Positions 1 through 10,399 of a DNA stretch of 64,000 bases are shown piece by piece. Within the stretch, counting starts at the first letter, position 1. Each line of letters starts with the position of its first letter. Made by a program: the position numbers and the translations under genes. The DNA comes from Gracilaria domingensis. Its lineage: Eukaryota > Rhodophyta > Florideophyceae > Gracilariales > Gracilariaceae. The stretch spans positions 194,601 to 258,600 of the forward strand of contig VCMS01000137.1 in assembly GCA_022539475.1 (NCBI GenBank), given 5' to 3'. The notes beneath the pieces were generated by a model, which had not been told where the DNA came from, did no database searches, and worked only from the letters and a program-made list of their open reading frames with translations.

Positions 1-1591
1 TTTCTGGCCTCACTTAACATCCACAAATGTGGGCCAGCTTCGGACGATCTAAGAGCCTGCTTATGGCACCTTCTACAGGGAAACTCGGCATTATGTCCCT
101 TCGCACCCAGCAATTTGCTCGCTGCAGGCCAGTCTGCTGTCACGAATAACAAGTATGCAAATACTGTTCTCACTTTCCCGTCATAGCATTCCATCCTCAC
201 CCCGTTCTCCAAACATTTTATATCATTCACCAGTGGTATCAAAAATGTGTCAAAAAGATCATTGTCATGAGATCCGGAAAGGAAGCCACACAAGAGAACA
301 TTTGATGCATTGAAGCGCCGATCGGAGCCGTAGTTCAGGACAGTAAACATCAGCGGCCCAAGGATCTTGTCCTCCTTCGCCGTTTGAATACTTCAACGCC
401 ATCGGAGGAGAAGGATAGGAAGACATACAATTCTTGTTCTGCATCCCATGTTCTCAAGCGCTCTCCGTGCCGATCCCTGAAATATTGTCCACTGTAGTAG
501 TCGTTCAGGTCAGTGTAGTTCAATATATTAGCACCGACCGCTTCATACGCCACTCTGCAGTCGTCCAGAATACAGTTGAAAGTGTCCTTCTCACGACATA
601 GCGCTCCAGTCTGGTCGGAGACTAGCCTGTACCAGTATTTGTGACCGACTGGTACCGAAAGTCTACAGGTATTACTAGGGCAGGACACATTATCAAAATC
701 TCTGTCGAAAACTGGAGCATGTTCTTCTCTGCACATTACTCCATAAAACCGCCTGACCCTTGTTCTTCTCCTGATGAAGTTGATTGTAGAGTCGTAGCTA
801 AATCTGGAGGAAATAACATTGGTGGCAAGAAGTCTCCGAGCGTTATTCTCAGATAGACCTCCATTCTCAACTATGAACAGTACCTCCAGCAGTCGTTTTG
901 CTTCCGCCTCTCTTAGAGAGTCCGTCAGTGCATATGAGAGAGTCTGCGCCGTACCAATCGTATGCTCCCATGATGCTAAGGAAAGATGCTCTGAGACATC
1001 TGAGCCTTCACTTCCATGACTTTCTAAACGTTCTCCATTATTGTGGCTCGCAGAAGAACCCAACTGCCCTGGCGAAATATCGACATTACGGTTGTCTGCA
1101 TCATCCGGGGTTCTATCTGCCGCCACAGAGCCATGTTCGTTGTTTTCAATTGCTTCGACGTGTACATCACATTGATTACAGTTCTCTACGGCCTGATCAC
1201 TGAAAATGTTAGCATCTTTATTGTTGTGATCAACAGGGTTGGGTATGTGGAATACATGATGTTGCTCCAATGATAAAGTTGGCCCCTGATCTGAAAGACC
1301 TTTGTCTTGGTGCTGTACTCGGGCAGTAGAGCCTTCCAGATTTTCATTTAGATCGCTTCGTCCCGCAGAGAAGCGACGTCGCTTTGCGGTCCGTGATTCT
1401 CCATATTTAGGAGGAAGAGAGTGTGCGTTGTCAACATCATGTGCGTCCTTCCGTGAATGATGGCTATCACGGGACGCTATACTGTTTGATTCACTGGTGT
1501 CCCGCTCTTCCGAAGTAAACAGGGGGTTGAGGTGGTGCAACGGTCCCTCCCTTGCGCCTAGGTGTTGGCAAAAACGTCTACGTCCTTGCAT
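1..1591 (-). pseudogene. Tnp2-like (CACTA/Plavaka-type) transposase, 5' portion, frameshifted
   Basis: A cut-and-paste DNA transposase; only the N-terminal part is in the window and the gene runs off the left edge. It opens with ATG at 1591 and reads 413 codons: a Ser/Asp/His-rich N-terminal arm, then a stretch ending in an F-S-S-D-G-V-E-V-F-K block typical of Tnp2 transposases. The frame then breaks near 382-387; a -1 shift resumes the homology in another frame (I-L-G-P-L-M-F-T-V-L-N) and continues to base 1 with V-F-A-Y-L-L-F-V-T-A-D-W-P-A-A and a C-x2-C-H motif, the Tnp2 zinc signature. Divergently transcribed from the ORF at 1897. Family assignment is from motif recall only, and I saw no terminal inverted repeats. 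Likely an inactive copy unless the break is an intron boundary or assembly error. Confidence 0.6.
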
Positions 1592-1896
1592 GGTTCAATA
1601 CAAACCTTCTGCAGGTGAAACTGTTAGTTTGGAAATGAACACGGGCCGGCATCAAAGCCAATATGTGAGTTACAGGTGGTATCCAATTCCGACTCTGACC
1701 ATCAACATTCCCGCCACAACGAAACGAAACTTTACAGCGTTGAATTTGCTTAAATACCATCCCATCTTCGACCCCGTCCACCTCAGATGAGCATCCTTTC
1801 CAAATCTCCAAGACCAATCATGCGGCTTTGGGAGTCCCTTCACTCTTATTCTATGACCTTCCGTATGCGAAACCACTCTACCAACATTATCGTACA
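1592..1896. promoter_or_regulatory. Divergent intergenic region
   Basis: About 300 bp between the transposase start (minus strand) and the ORF starting at 1897 (plus strand). It is the only place for promoters of both. I see no convincing TATA box or repeat in it. Confidence 0.3.
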
Positions 1897-2797
1897 ATGA
1901 ATCCTCCCACACAGAGTACTCTTTCAGTTGCCCAAAATTGCCGTGATGCATCGCGTTTCGAAGAGCGAGTGCTTTCCATTCCAACTCGGCTCGAATCGCG
2001 CCGCGCCGATAAGAATGGCACTCCAGGCAAAGGTTCTCAGCGTAGAATGCGTGAAATATTCAACCGCAAGATGGCAACATTTCAGACCCGTCAGTACATT
2101 GAGAACGTTCCCTTGACAGAGGAATTTGTATGCGCAGCTATGCGATGCATTCGAGAGTACATATACGCCGTTCACAAAGTGTCTGATGATGGCAAGCTTA
2201 CTTACAAAAAGTTGGTGCGGGAGTATCCGCAGCTTGTCGTCGATCTGCGCTCCAAGATAGAGAGCCATTTTCGAATACTGCGTATGGCAGAAGGTCAGTG
2301 GGCTGCTAACATGCTGATACAGGAAACGCTCAGGCGTGATCGCAAATATGGAGGCAATGCATCTAATCCTCGAAGTGAGACGCAGATTGACGCTGAGACA
2401 ACTCCTGAACACCGCAATGCAGTTTCAATCTTAGCAACGAACGCTACAGAGCCCCAAGCGTCATTTGCGCGAGCGAGAGAACAGGGGGGCCGAGCATGTT
2501 ACGGGTCAGAACCTTTCAGAAGGGATAGATGAAATTCTCCCTCGTCCAGCGCCACCGTATAGGACGCTAGTAACGAATAATACACGAGACAATGTTTTGC
2601 AAGATAGCAGCACACGAACATTAACAACTGAGACCCAGACAATTGTGACAGCGGAGACCAGTGCACAGCATGGGCAACGTACCATAGGATCACACACCAC
2701 CCGTCCCCCTTCTGGTCCACAACGTTCAGGTCTACGCAGAAGACGTGGTGGCATTGGAAAGCGGTTGAAAAATAGAGGTCGAGGAGGCCGCCGTTAA
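1897..2797 (+). pseudogene. Unknown RGG-tailed protein, frameshifted, next to transposase
   Basis: Unrecognised ORF transcribed away from the Tnp2-like transposase. The first ATG in frame is at 1897; 211 codons follow to 2532. Around the G6 run at 2485-2490 the reading moves to another frame that stays open to 2797, so the original protein was probably about 300 residues. The N-terminal two-thirds is helical and charged. The tail is Thr/Ser-rich and ends in a basic block (R-R-R-R-G-G-I-G-K-R-L-K-N-R-G-R-G-G-R-R) suggesting nucleic-acid binding. Its position suggests a second, TnpA-like gene of the same transposon, but I cannot show that from sequence similarity. Confidence 0.4.
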
Positions 2798-3493
2798 TGT
2801 TAGTGAAAAGAAGGGAAAGGCAGGTATGACATTCTTGCCGTTCACGGAAACATTCCCAAGTATCCACATTCAAGGTCTCTTGCAAAGAGTGGTGTCAGAC
2901 AGTAAAGTAAGTTTGTGTTAGATAACTTCGTTAGGGTCCTTATGGGTCAAAAGTAAATAGGTGTACCTTGATGTTCAATTGTTGTCACGATGTGAGCAGA
3001 CCCACAGCAGCTTATATGAGGGACCTCAGATAAAAAGCAGGGAGTGCGGTAAATCTCATGATGAGGGTGCTTTCGTTGCTCCAAGAAGCGCTGTCATAAG
3101 ACAGAATGCGTCTTGCACGGCGATGCGATGTCACCTCTCTCCGGTGGCGATAATTGGGACACTGGTGATAGCCGGTGCGGCAGGGAATCATTGAGCTGCA
3201 GCAGCGACGGCATGTACGGTGTGGGCGACACGTGCAATTTCATGGAGTGAGTAGGCGACATCGATGAGAACGAGGCCATAGTGTATCATGAAGCCGCCAA
3301 CTAGATGGCTGCTGGCAAGGTTGGCTGCCATGTTCTCAGCTTATCGCACCAGCGATGAGACCAAGGACAATATTTGGAGTACCACTTTCAAGTCCACACC
3401 CTCCACACCCGTCACACCGGCCAAGCGTCTTTTTCGGTATCGTGTAGCGGAAAACGAGCCACAGCACTGGGTGAAACGCAAAACGCAAGACAC
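2798..3493. other. Non-coding gap
   Basis: About 700 bp with only short overlapping ORFs and no recognisable domain, repeat or RNA. Unassigned. Confidence 0.4.
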
Positions 3494-3499
3494 TTTATT
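3494..3499 (-). terminator. Polyadenylation signal AATAAA for element A ORF2
   Basis: AATAAA on the minus strand about 40 nt downstream of the stop codon at 3538; the usual eukaryotic 3'-end signal position. Confidence 0.4.
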
Positions 3500-3537
3500 A
3501 GTCGAGAAGAATCCACAAGAGCCAACCACGAGGTAAC

Positions 3538-5124
3538 CTAGGAGGCCTTGGGAGACCCACCGCCACGTCCGCGTCCACGACTGGTTCCACGGCCGCGACC
3601 ACGTCCACGGAAGGTCCCGCGCGACGAAGCAGAACCTCCACGACCAGAGGAAACCGACATAGGTCCGGCGGAGCTTCCGCCCCCGCTGCTAGCCGCGCTC
3701 GCTGGCGCGCCACCACTTGGTAGGGGAGCAGAAGCAACAGGCACCGCAGGGGTACCGCTGCTAATCACCGGCACGGTATTCGCAGGACCAGTGGGTGGAT
3801 GGAAGGAAGGCCGTAAGCTAGTCGGAGGAGCGAGACCACTAGACGGTCCTGCACCAGGGGTCAGACCAGGAGGTGCTCCAACTCCCGAAGGTCCAGAACC
3901 GGTAGGCGGCATAGGAACACTGGACGACGACGGAAGCAGGACCGAACGGAAACCAGTTGAGAAACCACTTGGTGCTCCTGCCCCAGTACTTGCTGGAGGA
4001 AGAGGAACGTTGTGAGGACCAAGCGGAGTATGGAAGGACGCCGAAGTATCACCACCAGGAGGTCCACCAGGAGGTTGATACGTACCAAGGCCACCAAAGC
4101 CTACCATTGGGGTCGCAGGATGCTGCGACGCAGGAGCGTACGGGTTGAAACTTTCTACATGGGGTCGATGTAACGGTGCGTGGCCTTTTACAAGGTTGCT
4201 CAACTGACCAACATAGGCTGTCACCTCACGGTAGAGATTGCGCTGGAAGTAGTCGCGGAACTGTCGCAGCTCAGAAGTGCGCCGCTCGTGGTGAGCAACC
4301 ATGGGGAGCAAGTTGGTAAGAGTATCCACAGCGGTGAGGATGTCATTTGGACCAGGACGGTTGAAGTGCACCATCGAGGCGTGGTTAAGACGAGCCAGGG
4401 CGCTTCGTATTGCGCCACTATCACCACCAGGGGGTACCGGGTTCACCGGAAGCAACTGGAAACCAACCCAAAGAGGCACCTGGGCGGCCCGTCCGGGAAG
4501 ATGAGCAGCTGCCTGAGGGTCTTCTGGACCCCTTGTGACAGGCGCAGCCACACTGGTCGGAGGAGTGGCCTGTACGCTCGCCGAAGGAGGCAACGCGGGG
4601 GACTCATAGTTCTCGGCAGCCACCATAACGGTATCGTCGTTACCAAATGGGTCTTCGCCAGCCATGTGCTGCTGTTTGAGAGGCACGATGCTATGAACCT
4701 CCGGGTCGTAGACATCCCAACCCTGTTCAGGCCCCCAACTGTGGTTACTTACCGCCGTAAGGTAGCTGTCCAACTGCTGTGCCGTATACTTGGTGCCCTT
4801 CACGATTTTGGAGAGCCCCATGGCACGAATGTCACCGACCACATCGTTGGGAATGTTGAAGATGCGACCAACTGGTTGAGTTCCGCTGATCCCAACAGAC
4901 TTGTCAGGGCAGCGCGTGTCCCAAGTCACACCTTCCACGGACGCTTGAAGGGCGAGGATAGCCACCATAACGGCCCACTCGCTGCGCGCGACCGACCAAA
5001 CGGCATATGCGTTGTTCCTCTCGAGGGAGATGCTGCTACCAAAGTACGCAAGTACCGGCGGGGTCGGCACTTCCAGCCACTGACATACTTCAAAGTGGTC
5101 CCACCAAGAAGGTCGATTGACATA
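3538..5124 (-). CDS. Element A ORF2: Pro/Gly-rich protein with RGG tail
   Basis: About 529 open codons ending at 3538. The first half is globular and includes a block around V-G-R-I-F-N-I-P-N-D-V-V-G-D-I. The second half is low-complexity Pro/Gly/Ser, ending in a run of G-R-G repeats typical of RNA- or nucleic-acid-binding tails. It lies in the same frame as ORF1 upstream, separated by TAG (5155-5157) and TGA (5125-5127). No early in-frame ATG exists; an ATG at 5121-5123 opens a different frame that would need a one-base shift near 5075. So the start is unresolved: stop readthrough, splicing, frameshift or decay. No homology recognised. Several copies of ACCANNTGGT fall inside it and some read as Pro-Ser-Gly. 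Confidence 0.45.
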   Translation of the reverse strand, partial: YVNRPSWWDHFEVCQWLEVPTPPVLAYFGSSISLERNNAYAVWSVARSEWAVMVAILALQASVEGVTWDTRCPDKSVGISGTQPVGRIFNIPNDVVGDIRAMGLSKIVKGTKYTAQQLDSYLTAVSNHSWGPEQGWDVYDPEVHSIVPLKQQHMAGEDPFGNDDTVMVAAENYESPALPPSASVQATPPTSVAAPVTRGPEDPQAAAHLPGRAAQVPLWVGFQLLPVNPVPPGGDSGAIRSALARLNHASMVHFNRPGPNDILTAVDTLTNLLPMVAHHERRTSELRQFRDYFQRNLYREVTAYVGQLSNLVKGHAPLHRPHVESFNPYAPASQHPATPMVGFGGLGTYQPPGGPPGGDTSASFHTPLGPHNVPLPPASTGAGAPSGFSTGFRSVLLPSSSSVPMPPTGSGPSGVGAPPGLTPGAGPSSGLAPPTSLRPSFHPPTGPANTVPVISSGTPAVPVASAPLPSGGAPASAASSGGGSSAGPMSVSSGRGGSASSRGTFRGRGRGRGTSRGRGRGGGSPKAS

Positions 5125-5154
5125 TCATGCCCGGCGGTTGTGGTCGCCCTGTGA

Positions 5155-6273
5155 CTAATACTCTACGTTGTGGAACAGAACCATTGTCCGCTTACGGTTG
5201 TTACGGTGAAGAACACGGCTCTCGGCCATCGCGTCGGTCGCCCACCTCCCACGGTCAGTCCAATAGTTGGTATCTAAAGAGCGCTCAAATGCGACGTAAT
5301 CCAGATCGACCTCGATGTCGGTAGCAGGTTCGTCCAAGAGGTGAAGGATATCTACCAAACGGCGGAAGTAGTGGACCTCCTCATCGCAGCGGATGAAGGG
5401 GAGATCCGGCGGTATGGCCACGGGGATGTAGCATAGAAACTTCGTGTGCCGCTGCCGCGCGTGGAAACACTGTTGTCGACCGAACCGGCTCTGCTTCTCG
5501 CCCTTGCGTGGTGGGGGAGGCGCTATACGCACCGCCTCCAAGCGGCGACAATCCCAACGGGCAATCGTAGTATACTGCGGAAAACCCATGTGGCGAAACC
5601 GCAAGGGACAGAAGGAGGAACTGATGTGGAAACGCCAGTTCCCCAGAGCGACCAATTCGGCAGAGATATCGGCAAATCGTGCACCATAGTGGGCATGCGG
5701 CTGCCCGTGCATCCTGATAAGGTCATGAGGATTCAGCTGTTGAGCTTCCACCGTACCGGCGACCGCAAGAGGGTTGACGTTGCTCGGACCGGCGGTGGTC
5801 GCATAAGGATCATATCTAACGCGACCGTACGGATCTTGACGAGCGCGTGTACTCGACCGCGTGTTGGGTTTGAAGATGCCCCCGCCACGGCCGCGCGCTA
5901 CCCCATGGGTCTTGCCGGACATCCTCGACTGGACGACAGCGGTTTCGCGCACCGAGCGGGTGGCCTCCGGTGAGGGGGAAACTTCAGAAGCAGAATATCT
6001 CTTTATAGGGTCGTAGCGCGGCTCCTCTAGTACCAATTGGTTGGCCACCACGGGGGCCTCAGCGCTCGATGGAACGGACACGGGTGTACCGGCCTCGCAC
6101 GGCAGACAGAGCTGCGAAGAATCAACCGCGTGGTAACTCGACGGAAACGGCGCTGTCTCATCCCCGTGGTCTACGATATTGGAAGGGGCGGGAGCGATAC
6201 TCTCCTCAGCTCCGTCTTCACGGCGTTCGAACGTCATTGACCATCCCGTTGGGGAAGCTGGTCGTTCACCCAT
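5155..6273 (-). CDS. Element A ORF1: unknown protein
   Basis: 372 codons from ATG at 6273 (a second ATG at 6237). Stop TAG at 5155-5157, directly upstream of ORF2 in the same frame. The N-terminal third is acidic and Ser/Pro-rich. Next comes a Gly/Arg patch, R-G-R-G-G-G-I-F. The C-terminal half looks folded, with many aromatic and Cys/His residues. No zinc-knuckle, protease, polymerase or integrase motif is visible. Gag-like position and composition are suggestive, but there is no RT within 3.5-8.6 kb that could belong to it. It could be a non-autonomous element's structural protein or a DNA-binding accessory protein. Confidence 0.4.
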   Translation of the reverse strand: MGERPASPTGWSMTFERREDGAEESIAPAPSNIVDHGDETAPFPSSYHAVDSSQLCLPCEAGTPVSVPSSAEAPVVANQLVLEEPRYDPIKRYSASEVSPSPEATRSVRETAVVQSRMSGKTHGVARGRGGGIFKPNTRSSTRARQDPYGRVRYDPYATTAGPSNVNPLAVAGTVEAQQLNPHDLIRMHGQPHAHYGARFADISAELVALGNWRFHISSSFCPLRFRHMGFPQYTTIARWDCRRLEAVRIAPPPPRKGEKQSRFGRQQCFHARQRHTKFLCYIPVAIPPDLPFIRCDEEVHYFRRLVDILHLLDEPATDIEVDLDYVAFERSLDTNYWTDRGRWATDAMAESRVLHRNNRKRTMVLFHNVEY

Positions 6274-8683
6274 GGGGTATGAAAGGAGCAGGGTGGAGCG
6301 AGAGCGCGCCACGGAGGATACCAACAGCGAGGGAGAACACCACCAATTGGATGAATAGACGAGACCGGAAGGGTCACGGAGAACCGGCACGCGGCCCCAG
6401 CGAGCTGACACACGGACCGAATAACCAGTTTGGTGCCCTGGCTGGGCGGGTTCCGTGGGTAGGAGATGCCACAACCACCCCAGAAAGAGCCTAAGGAAGG
6501 AAAGACGACCACAAGGAACCAAGCGGAGGAGCACTAAACAGTGATGTAAACCACTCGGCTCGGCTCGGAGCAACCCAGAACACCCCGACGAGGCAGACCA
6601 CTAGGTAGAAACGGCGTCAACACCGGTACGATCACGGGGTCTGAAGAGCCACGGGGAGGAGTCTCCTCGCCCTCGACGTAGCCGCCCAAGACAGCGACAC
6701 CCCAGTGGCGCCTCACTCAATCAGAGAAACAGTACGTGTCGGAACCAACGAGGTATCCCCTCAGTACGACACGGGACCAAGTGGCCAACGAAGAAGATAG
6801 GAGCAACACCACGAGGGGGCGGTGTGCCGATCGGTTGGCAACTGCTAACCCCACCGACGGGAGGCTCTAGACCAACTGGTAAGCCGCGACTAACCCACCC
6901 AGGGGAAGGACGGGTAGGTGAAGATGAAGTGGCGGACTCCTCTAAGGGGGACGGAAGAGACGAAGACAACCACGTGGTACCAGGCGCGTGACAAGATCAA
7001 CCGAAATGGTCACGTTTCGCGGTGTCGCGCTCCAATACCATGAGGGATGTAAGGTACGACCGCACATACCGCAGGGGGTACTGCGGCGCGGGTAGTACCG
7101 CTGCAGTGCAGGTGGCGAACCGCGCCCTGCTCCGCGCCGTCTTCGCGTCATCGCGAGACGCGCCGTGCACCAGGCGATGCGCGTCGACGACCGTTTGGTG
7201 AATAGGCGGCAAGCGCCGTGGGAACTTCGCAGCCACGGGGCGTGCCTGTCGGTAGGAGGGGGGTCTGTAGTATAGCTCGCGGGATCAACGGAGGCTCTAC
7301 AAGACCACGTGGTGACTTTTCGGGCCTCTGGGCACGTGTGTCTACTGTACCACGTGGGACGCTCAAGCAAAGGCATGGCAAGGACTAATTAGTTTATTTT
7401 CAGTAATTTAGAATTGATATTTACTAGGTAGTGTAGATATGTGGCCGGGGCGGTGCATCACAAATGCACTTCCCGGTGGCCCACGTGACACTAGGTCCGT
7501 GAGAGCCGCAGGGGCGCTCGGGTGTACTAAACCCCCGAGACGCCAACCTCCCACACCAAATGGTAAAGGCAAGCACCAACTAGGCTAATTTGACACCAGT
7601 TCGGTTGTACAGTCACCAATTGGTAAGTCTAGTAGTCCTCTAATAGTTTTGCTGACCTCGAGGGTTATACGTGCCTGCCGCACACCAGTGCAATAGTATT
7701 TACTACTTGGTCACCGTGCACTATAGGCAACGGCGGGTGCTGCCGACCTATTAGGTGTCACGCGTTTCATTCCTCCGCAGAGTCGAGCCCACGCAGGGCT
7801 CCCCACTAGCAGCTCGCACCGATCGGTTATACCACAAAGAGGTACAGACCGGAAGGGCGGGTTGGAAACTTGCATACGTGCCGTCGAAGACGGATAGGCT
7901 TTGGTTGTGTTGGACATCGCGAGAGGGCTCGAGATGGAGAAATTCGCTATTGACACCGGAGGTGTTGGTAGTTCCGAACAGTTCTCGGCAGACCCGTCTT
8001 GGGAGACTTCCTTAAATACCTCCATCGCGTGGCGCATCGAGCCCACGGAGTCGGTGTCTCAGCCTGAGAAGGGGGAGATGTGGAGCAAAATGCCCTGCAG
8101 AGGGATGCACCGAGGTGCTTTTCATAGATTGTTGATCCGTTACCGGCTTCGACACCTCGTGTTATGAGAGGCTACTGTAGTAGTGGCCCTATTTTGGGGT
8201 ATGCCTAGGAAGGGTAGTGTTTCTGCGCACGTGTGGCGAGTTGGCGCGAGGACGGGTGCGCCGTGGCAAAACTGCTACGGTTTCACACGTGTAGAGTGTT
8301 TGCTGGCAGCGCCGGATAGTTAGATATTTTTAGTTGATATTTTCAAATGCTCTATATAGGTGGCGGCACTTGCCGCCACTGTACGGGAATTAAACCTCAA
8401 GGAGGCCTTTGGCTCTAGCTTCTTGCCGCGTGCGAACGGTTTTTTGTCCCTAACCGGGCTACACCGCCGCACCCCCGGAGTTGCTATCCACCTCTGTCCC
8501 CGAGGAGTACTAGACCGTCGTTACGGCACCTTTTTGTTGTTTATTCGTTATTATTTCCGTCATACGGCTCTTGTTTCTCTGCCCTGTTATACAGGTTTGG
8601 CCCGCTAGTCTCGGTACTTATTCCCGTTTATCACGAGTGAGTGCTCCGCAGTGCGGCTTGTTTGCTGATCCTTTGTTGCCCCC
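6274..8683. other. Non-coding region upstream of element A ORF1
   Basis: About 2.4 kb with no supported gene. Its left part (to 7720) belongs to element A by motif content. The right part contains a TATA-like sequence around 8350 followed by a GC-rich stretch, but no ORF I trust. No LTR or terminal repeat pair for element A was found. Confidence 0.4.
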
Positions 8684-9110
8684 TGTAGTACAGCCACAGG
8701 CCGTGACAACGTACTTTGCCCTGATAAAGGAACAAATTGCGCAGCACCCAAGCGGGGACGAAGGAGCACTCAACGGACGCTAACAACGGGGCGCGAGATA
8801 GGCGCGCAGCACCGGTAGTGACGGTAGGATGACCCTTGTGGGAAACTAGACGATGGAAGAATCGGCTAGGGGGTGCTTGAGGTTTATCACGGTGAGCTCT
8901 GCCCGGCGGGAGATGCTTAAGTGCATCTCCTACGGACAGTAGCCTCGTGTCGAAAATAATAAACTATCTACCTATAAGGGGGGTCCCGAAGGGCGACACG
9001 ACAACTGTCACAACCCTACACGTGTGGGACCCCGAGATGCACCCTGTGCACATTAACTAAATAAACTAATACTATGCACCCGTCAGGGCGGTGCCTCTCA
9101 CTGCACTACA
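8684..9110 (-). repeat. Element B 3' LTR
   Basis: Ends are inverted: TGTAGT at 8684 and ACTACA at 9110. It carries one perfect copy of the element motif (ACCCTTGTGGGA, 8832-8843). Immediately inside, on the minus strand, is an AAGGGGAG purine tract. Confidence 0.75.
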
Positions 9111-9120
9111 GACTCCCCTT
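9111..9120 (-). other. Element B polypurine tract
   Basis: Minus-strand AAGGGGAGTC abuts the 3' LTR, the expected place for plus-strand priming in an LTR retrotransposon. Confidence 0.5.
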
Positions 9121-9225
9121 CATAGGCCTGGCCTCGTCCCGAGGTTGGCCAAACATTTCCCATGCACGGAGCGAACACAAACGGAAACGCAGCGAAGCAC
9201 GGACTTTCAATCCTCTAAGATCCCG

Positions 9226-9760
9226 TTAGGGTAACCAACGAGCGCCATGGGATGCTCCAACGAGCACTTCTCCCAGGCTGGGCCGTGCAACCTGCGCTAC
9301 GAACCAACCAATCTGGTCCAACTGACACGATGAGGCATCGTTTTTCACTGCTTTCCATCCCAATTGGGCGAAGAATGAACACGAGAAGTTAACGAGCTCA
9401 CGATTTTGCCATTCTCCCACGACGGGTGAAACAGTGAGCCTGCGGCGTATGAAAGGATCACATGTAAGAAGAATCCCTGTTGGGGAGTACGCGATGACAG
9501 CGAATGCGTGTCGCGAGGTTCCCACTGACGTGCCCAGCGTCGACCGAACAGGTCAAGCCATACGGCGCGGAAAAGCCATGTTCCAACACGCGAATATCCC
9601 CAATCGGGTCTGAGATGGCGCACGCATGCATTGCAGGACCATAACCCCGAGGGTGGGAAGTAACACCATTAAACCCGGTCACAGGAGCGCAAACTGCGGA
9701 AGCATTCGCTGCGGGCACAAAAATGCCAAGCCCAAGAAGGCACAGTGCTTTCCCAAGCAT
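9226..9760 (-). pseudogene. Element B extra reading frame with signal-peptide-like start
   Basis: From ATG at 9760 the sequence reads a short basic start, a hydrophobic core (L-C-L-L-G-L-G-I-F-V-P-A-A) and a small-residue cleavage-like site, then a Cys-containing stretch. Near 9520 the sensible reading moves to another frame and continues to a stop near 9226. Pieces such as S-D-P-I-G-D and S-P-T-G-I-L lie on copies of the element's DNA motif. No homologue recognised. The place, after pol and before the 3' LTR, is that of an env or accessory gene, but one hydrophobic segment is weak evidence. Confidence 0.3.
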
Positions 9761-9927
9761 CAAATCCCGAATGAGGTAACTAGCGCGATAATACGCACGC
9801 GCGTGGCGACACCTCGATGACGTTCCCACTTCCCCAACGGGTCACCGTCCATTGCGCACGCGTGCGCTGTAGGCTCCTGAGAGTAGCCGTTTAGATTGCT
9901 CTCCATGGTCAGTTGTTGGTACACTTC

Positions 9928-10030
9928 AGGGCAGTGCATCCAATTACACTACCGACTCCCCTTCTTAGGCCTGACCTAAGAGGTCGGCCAAGTCCCATGC
10001 GGAAAGCGAACGCGAGCGTAGCACGGCGAA
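9928..10030 (-). repeat. Diverged second copy of the LTR-end/PPT segment
   Basis: About 100 bp resembling 9090-9180: both hold a GGGC(A/G)GTGC block, ACTAC-GACTCCCCTT, then TAGGCCTG-CC and GGCCAA. This is an internal duplicate of the U3 boundary and polypurine tract some 850 bp inside element B. Confidence 0.45.
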
Positions 10031-10399
10031 ACACTCAGTTCTATACCAGCACAATCCCACTTGCGCAACGAGCGAGTCCACCAAAACGGCACCGTTGGGA
10101 GCAATGCGCGAATCCCACTAGATATGGGGGGTCCGTTCTTCAGTGCCTATCAACAGACACGGCGAAATGACGAGGTTCAAATCGCCGGGAATCCCGTAAG
10201 GCTTGGAAGCGGCCGAAACGAAACCGTTCGCAACGGTGTAGTTCTCGAAAGAATCCCATGCGGGTGAATATCACAAGCGAAAAGACGCGTGAATGAGTGC
10301 TACGAAGTACCCAGATGGGAACAAGACCAGCACACGAAATCAACAGGGCGAACCACGTTTTGCCTTTCTCGAAGTCCCAGCCGGGTGGCACACGAGCGC

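Larger units (their letters stand above)
3500..7720. repeat. Element A dispersed palindrome array, ACCA-N2-TGGT
   Basis: Nine perfect ACCANNTGGT decamers start at 3712, 3964, 4867, 6032, 6871, 6969, 7304, 7555 and 7615, with many near-copies (for example 3525, 6342, 6424, 6776, 7349). They occur in both ORFs and in the non-coding part upstream of ORF1, are densest at 6870-7625, and stop near 7720. With eight fixed bases the chance expectation is about 0.06 in this interval. Confidence 0.7.

Noticed and set aside
4180-5154. Plus-strand 324-codon ORF opposite element A ORF2
   Set aside because: Antisense shadow; the poly(A) signal, the Gly/Arg tail and the ORF1 context favour the minus strand.
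8066-8080. GAGAAGGGGGAGATG, looks like a plus-strand polypurine tract followed by TG
   Set aside because: No coding upstream on the plus strand and no repeat pair starting at 8079; cannot support an LTR there.
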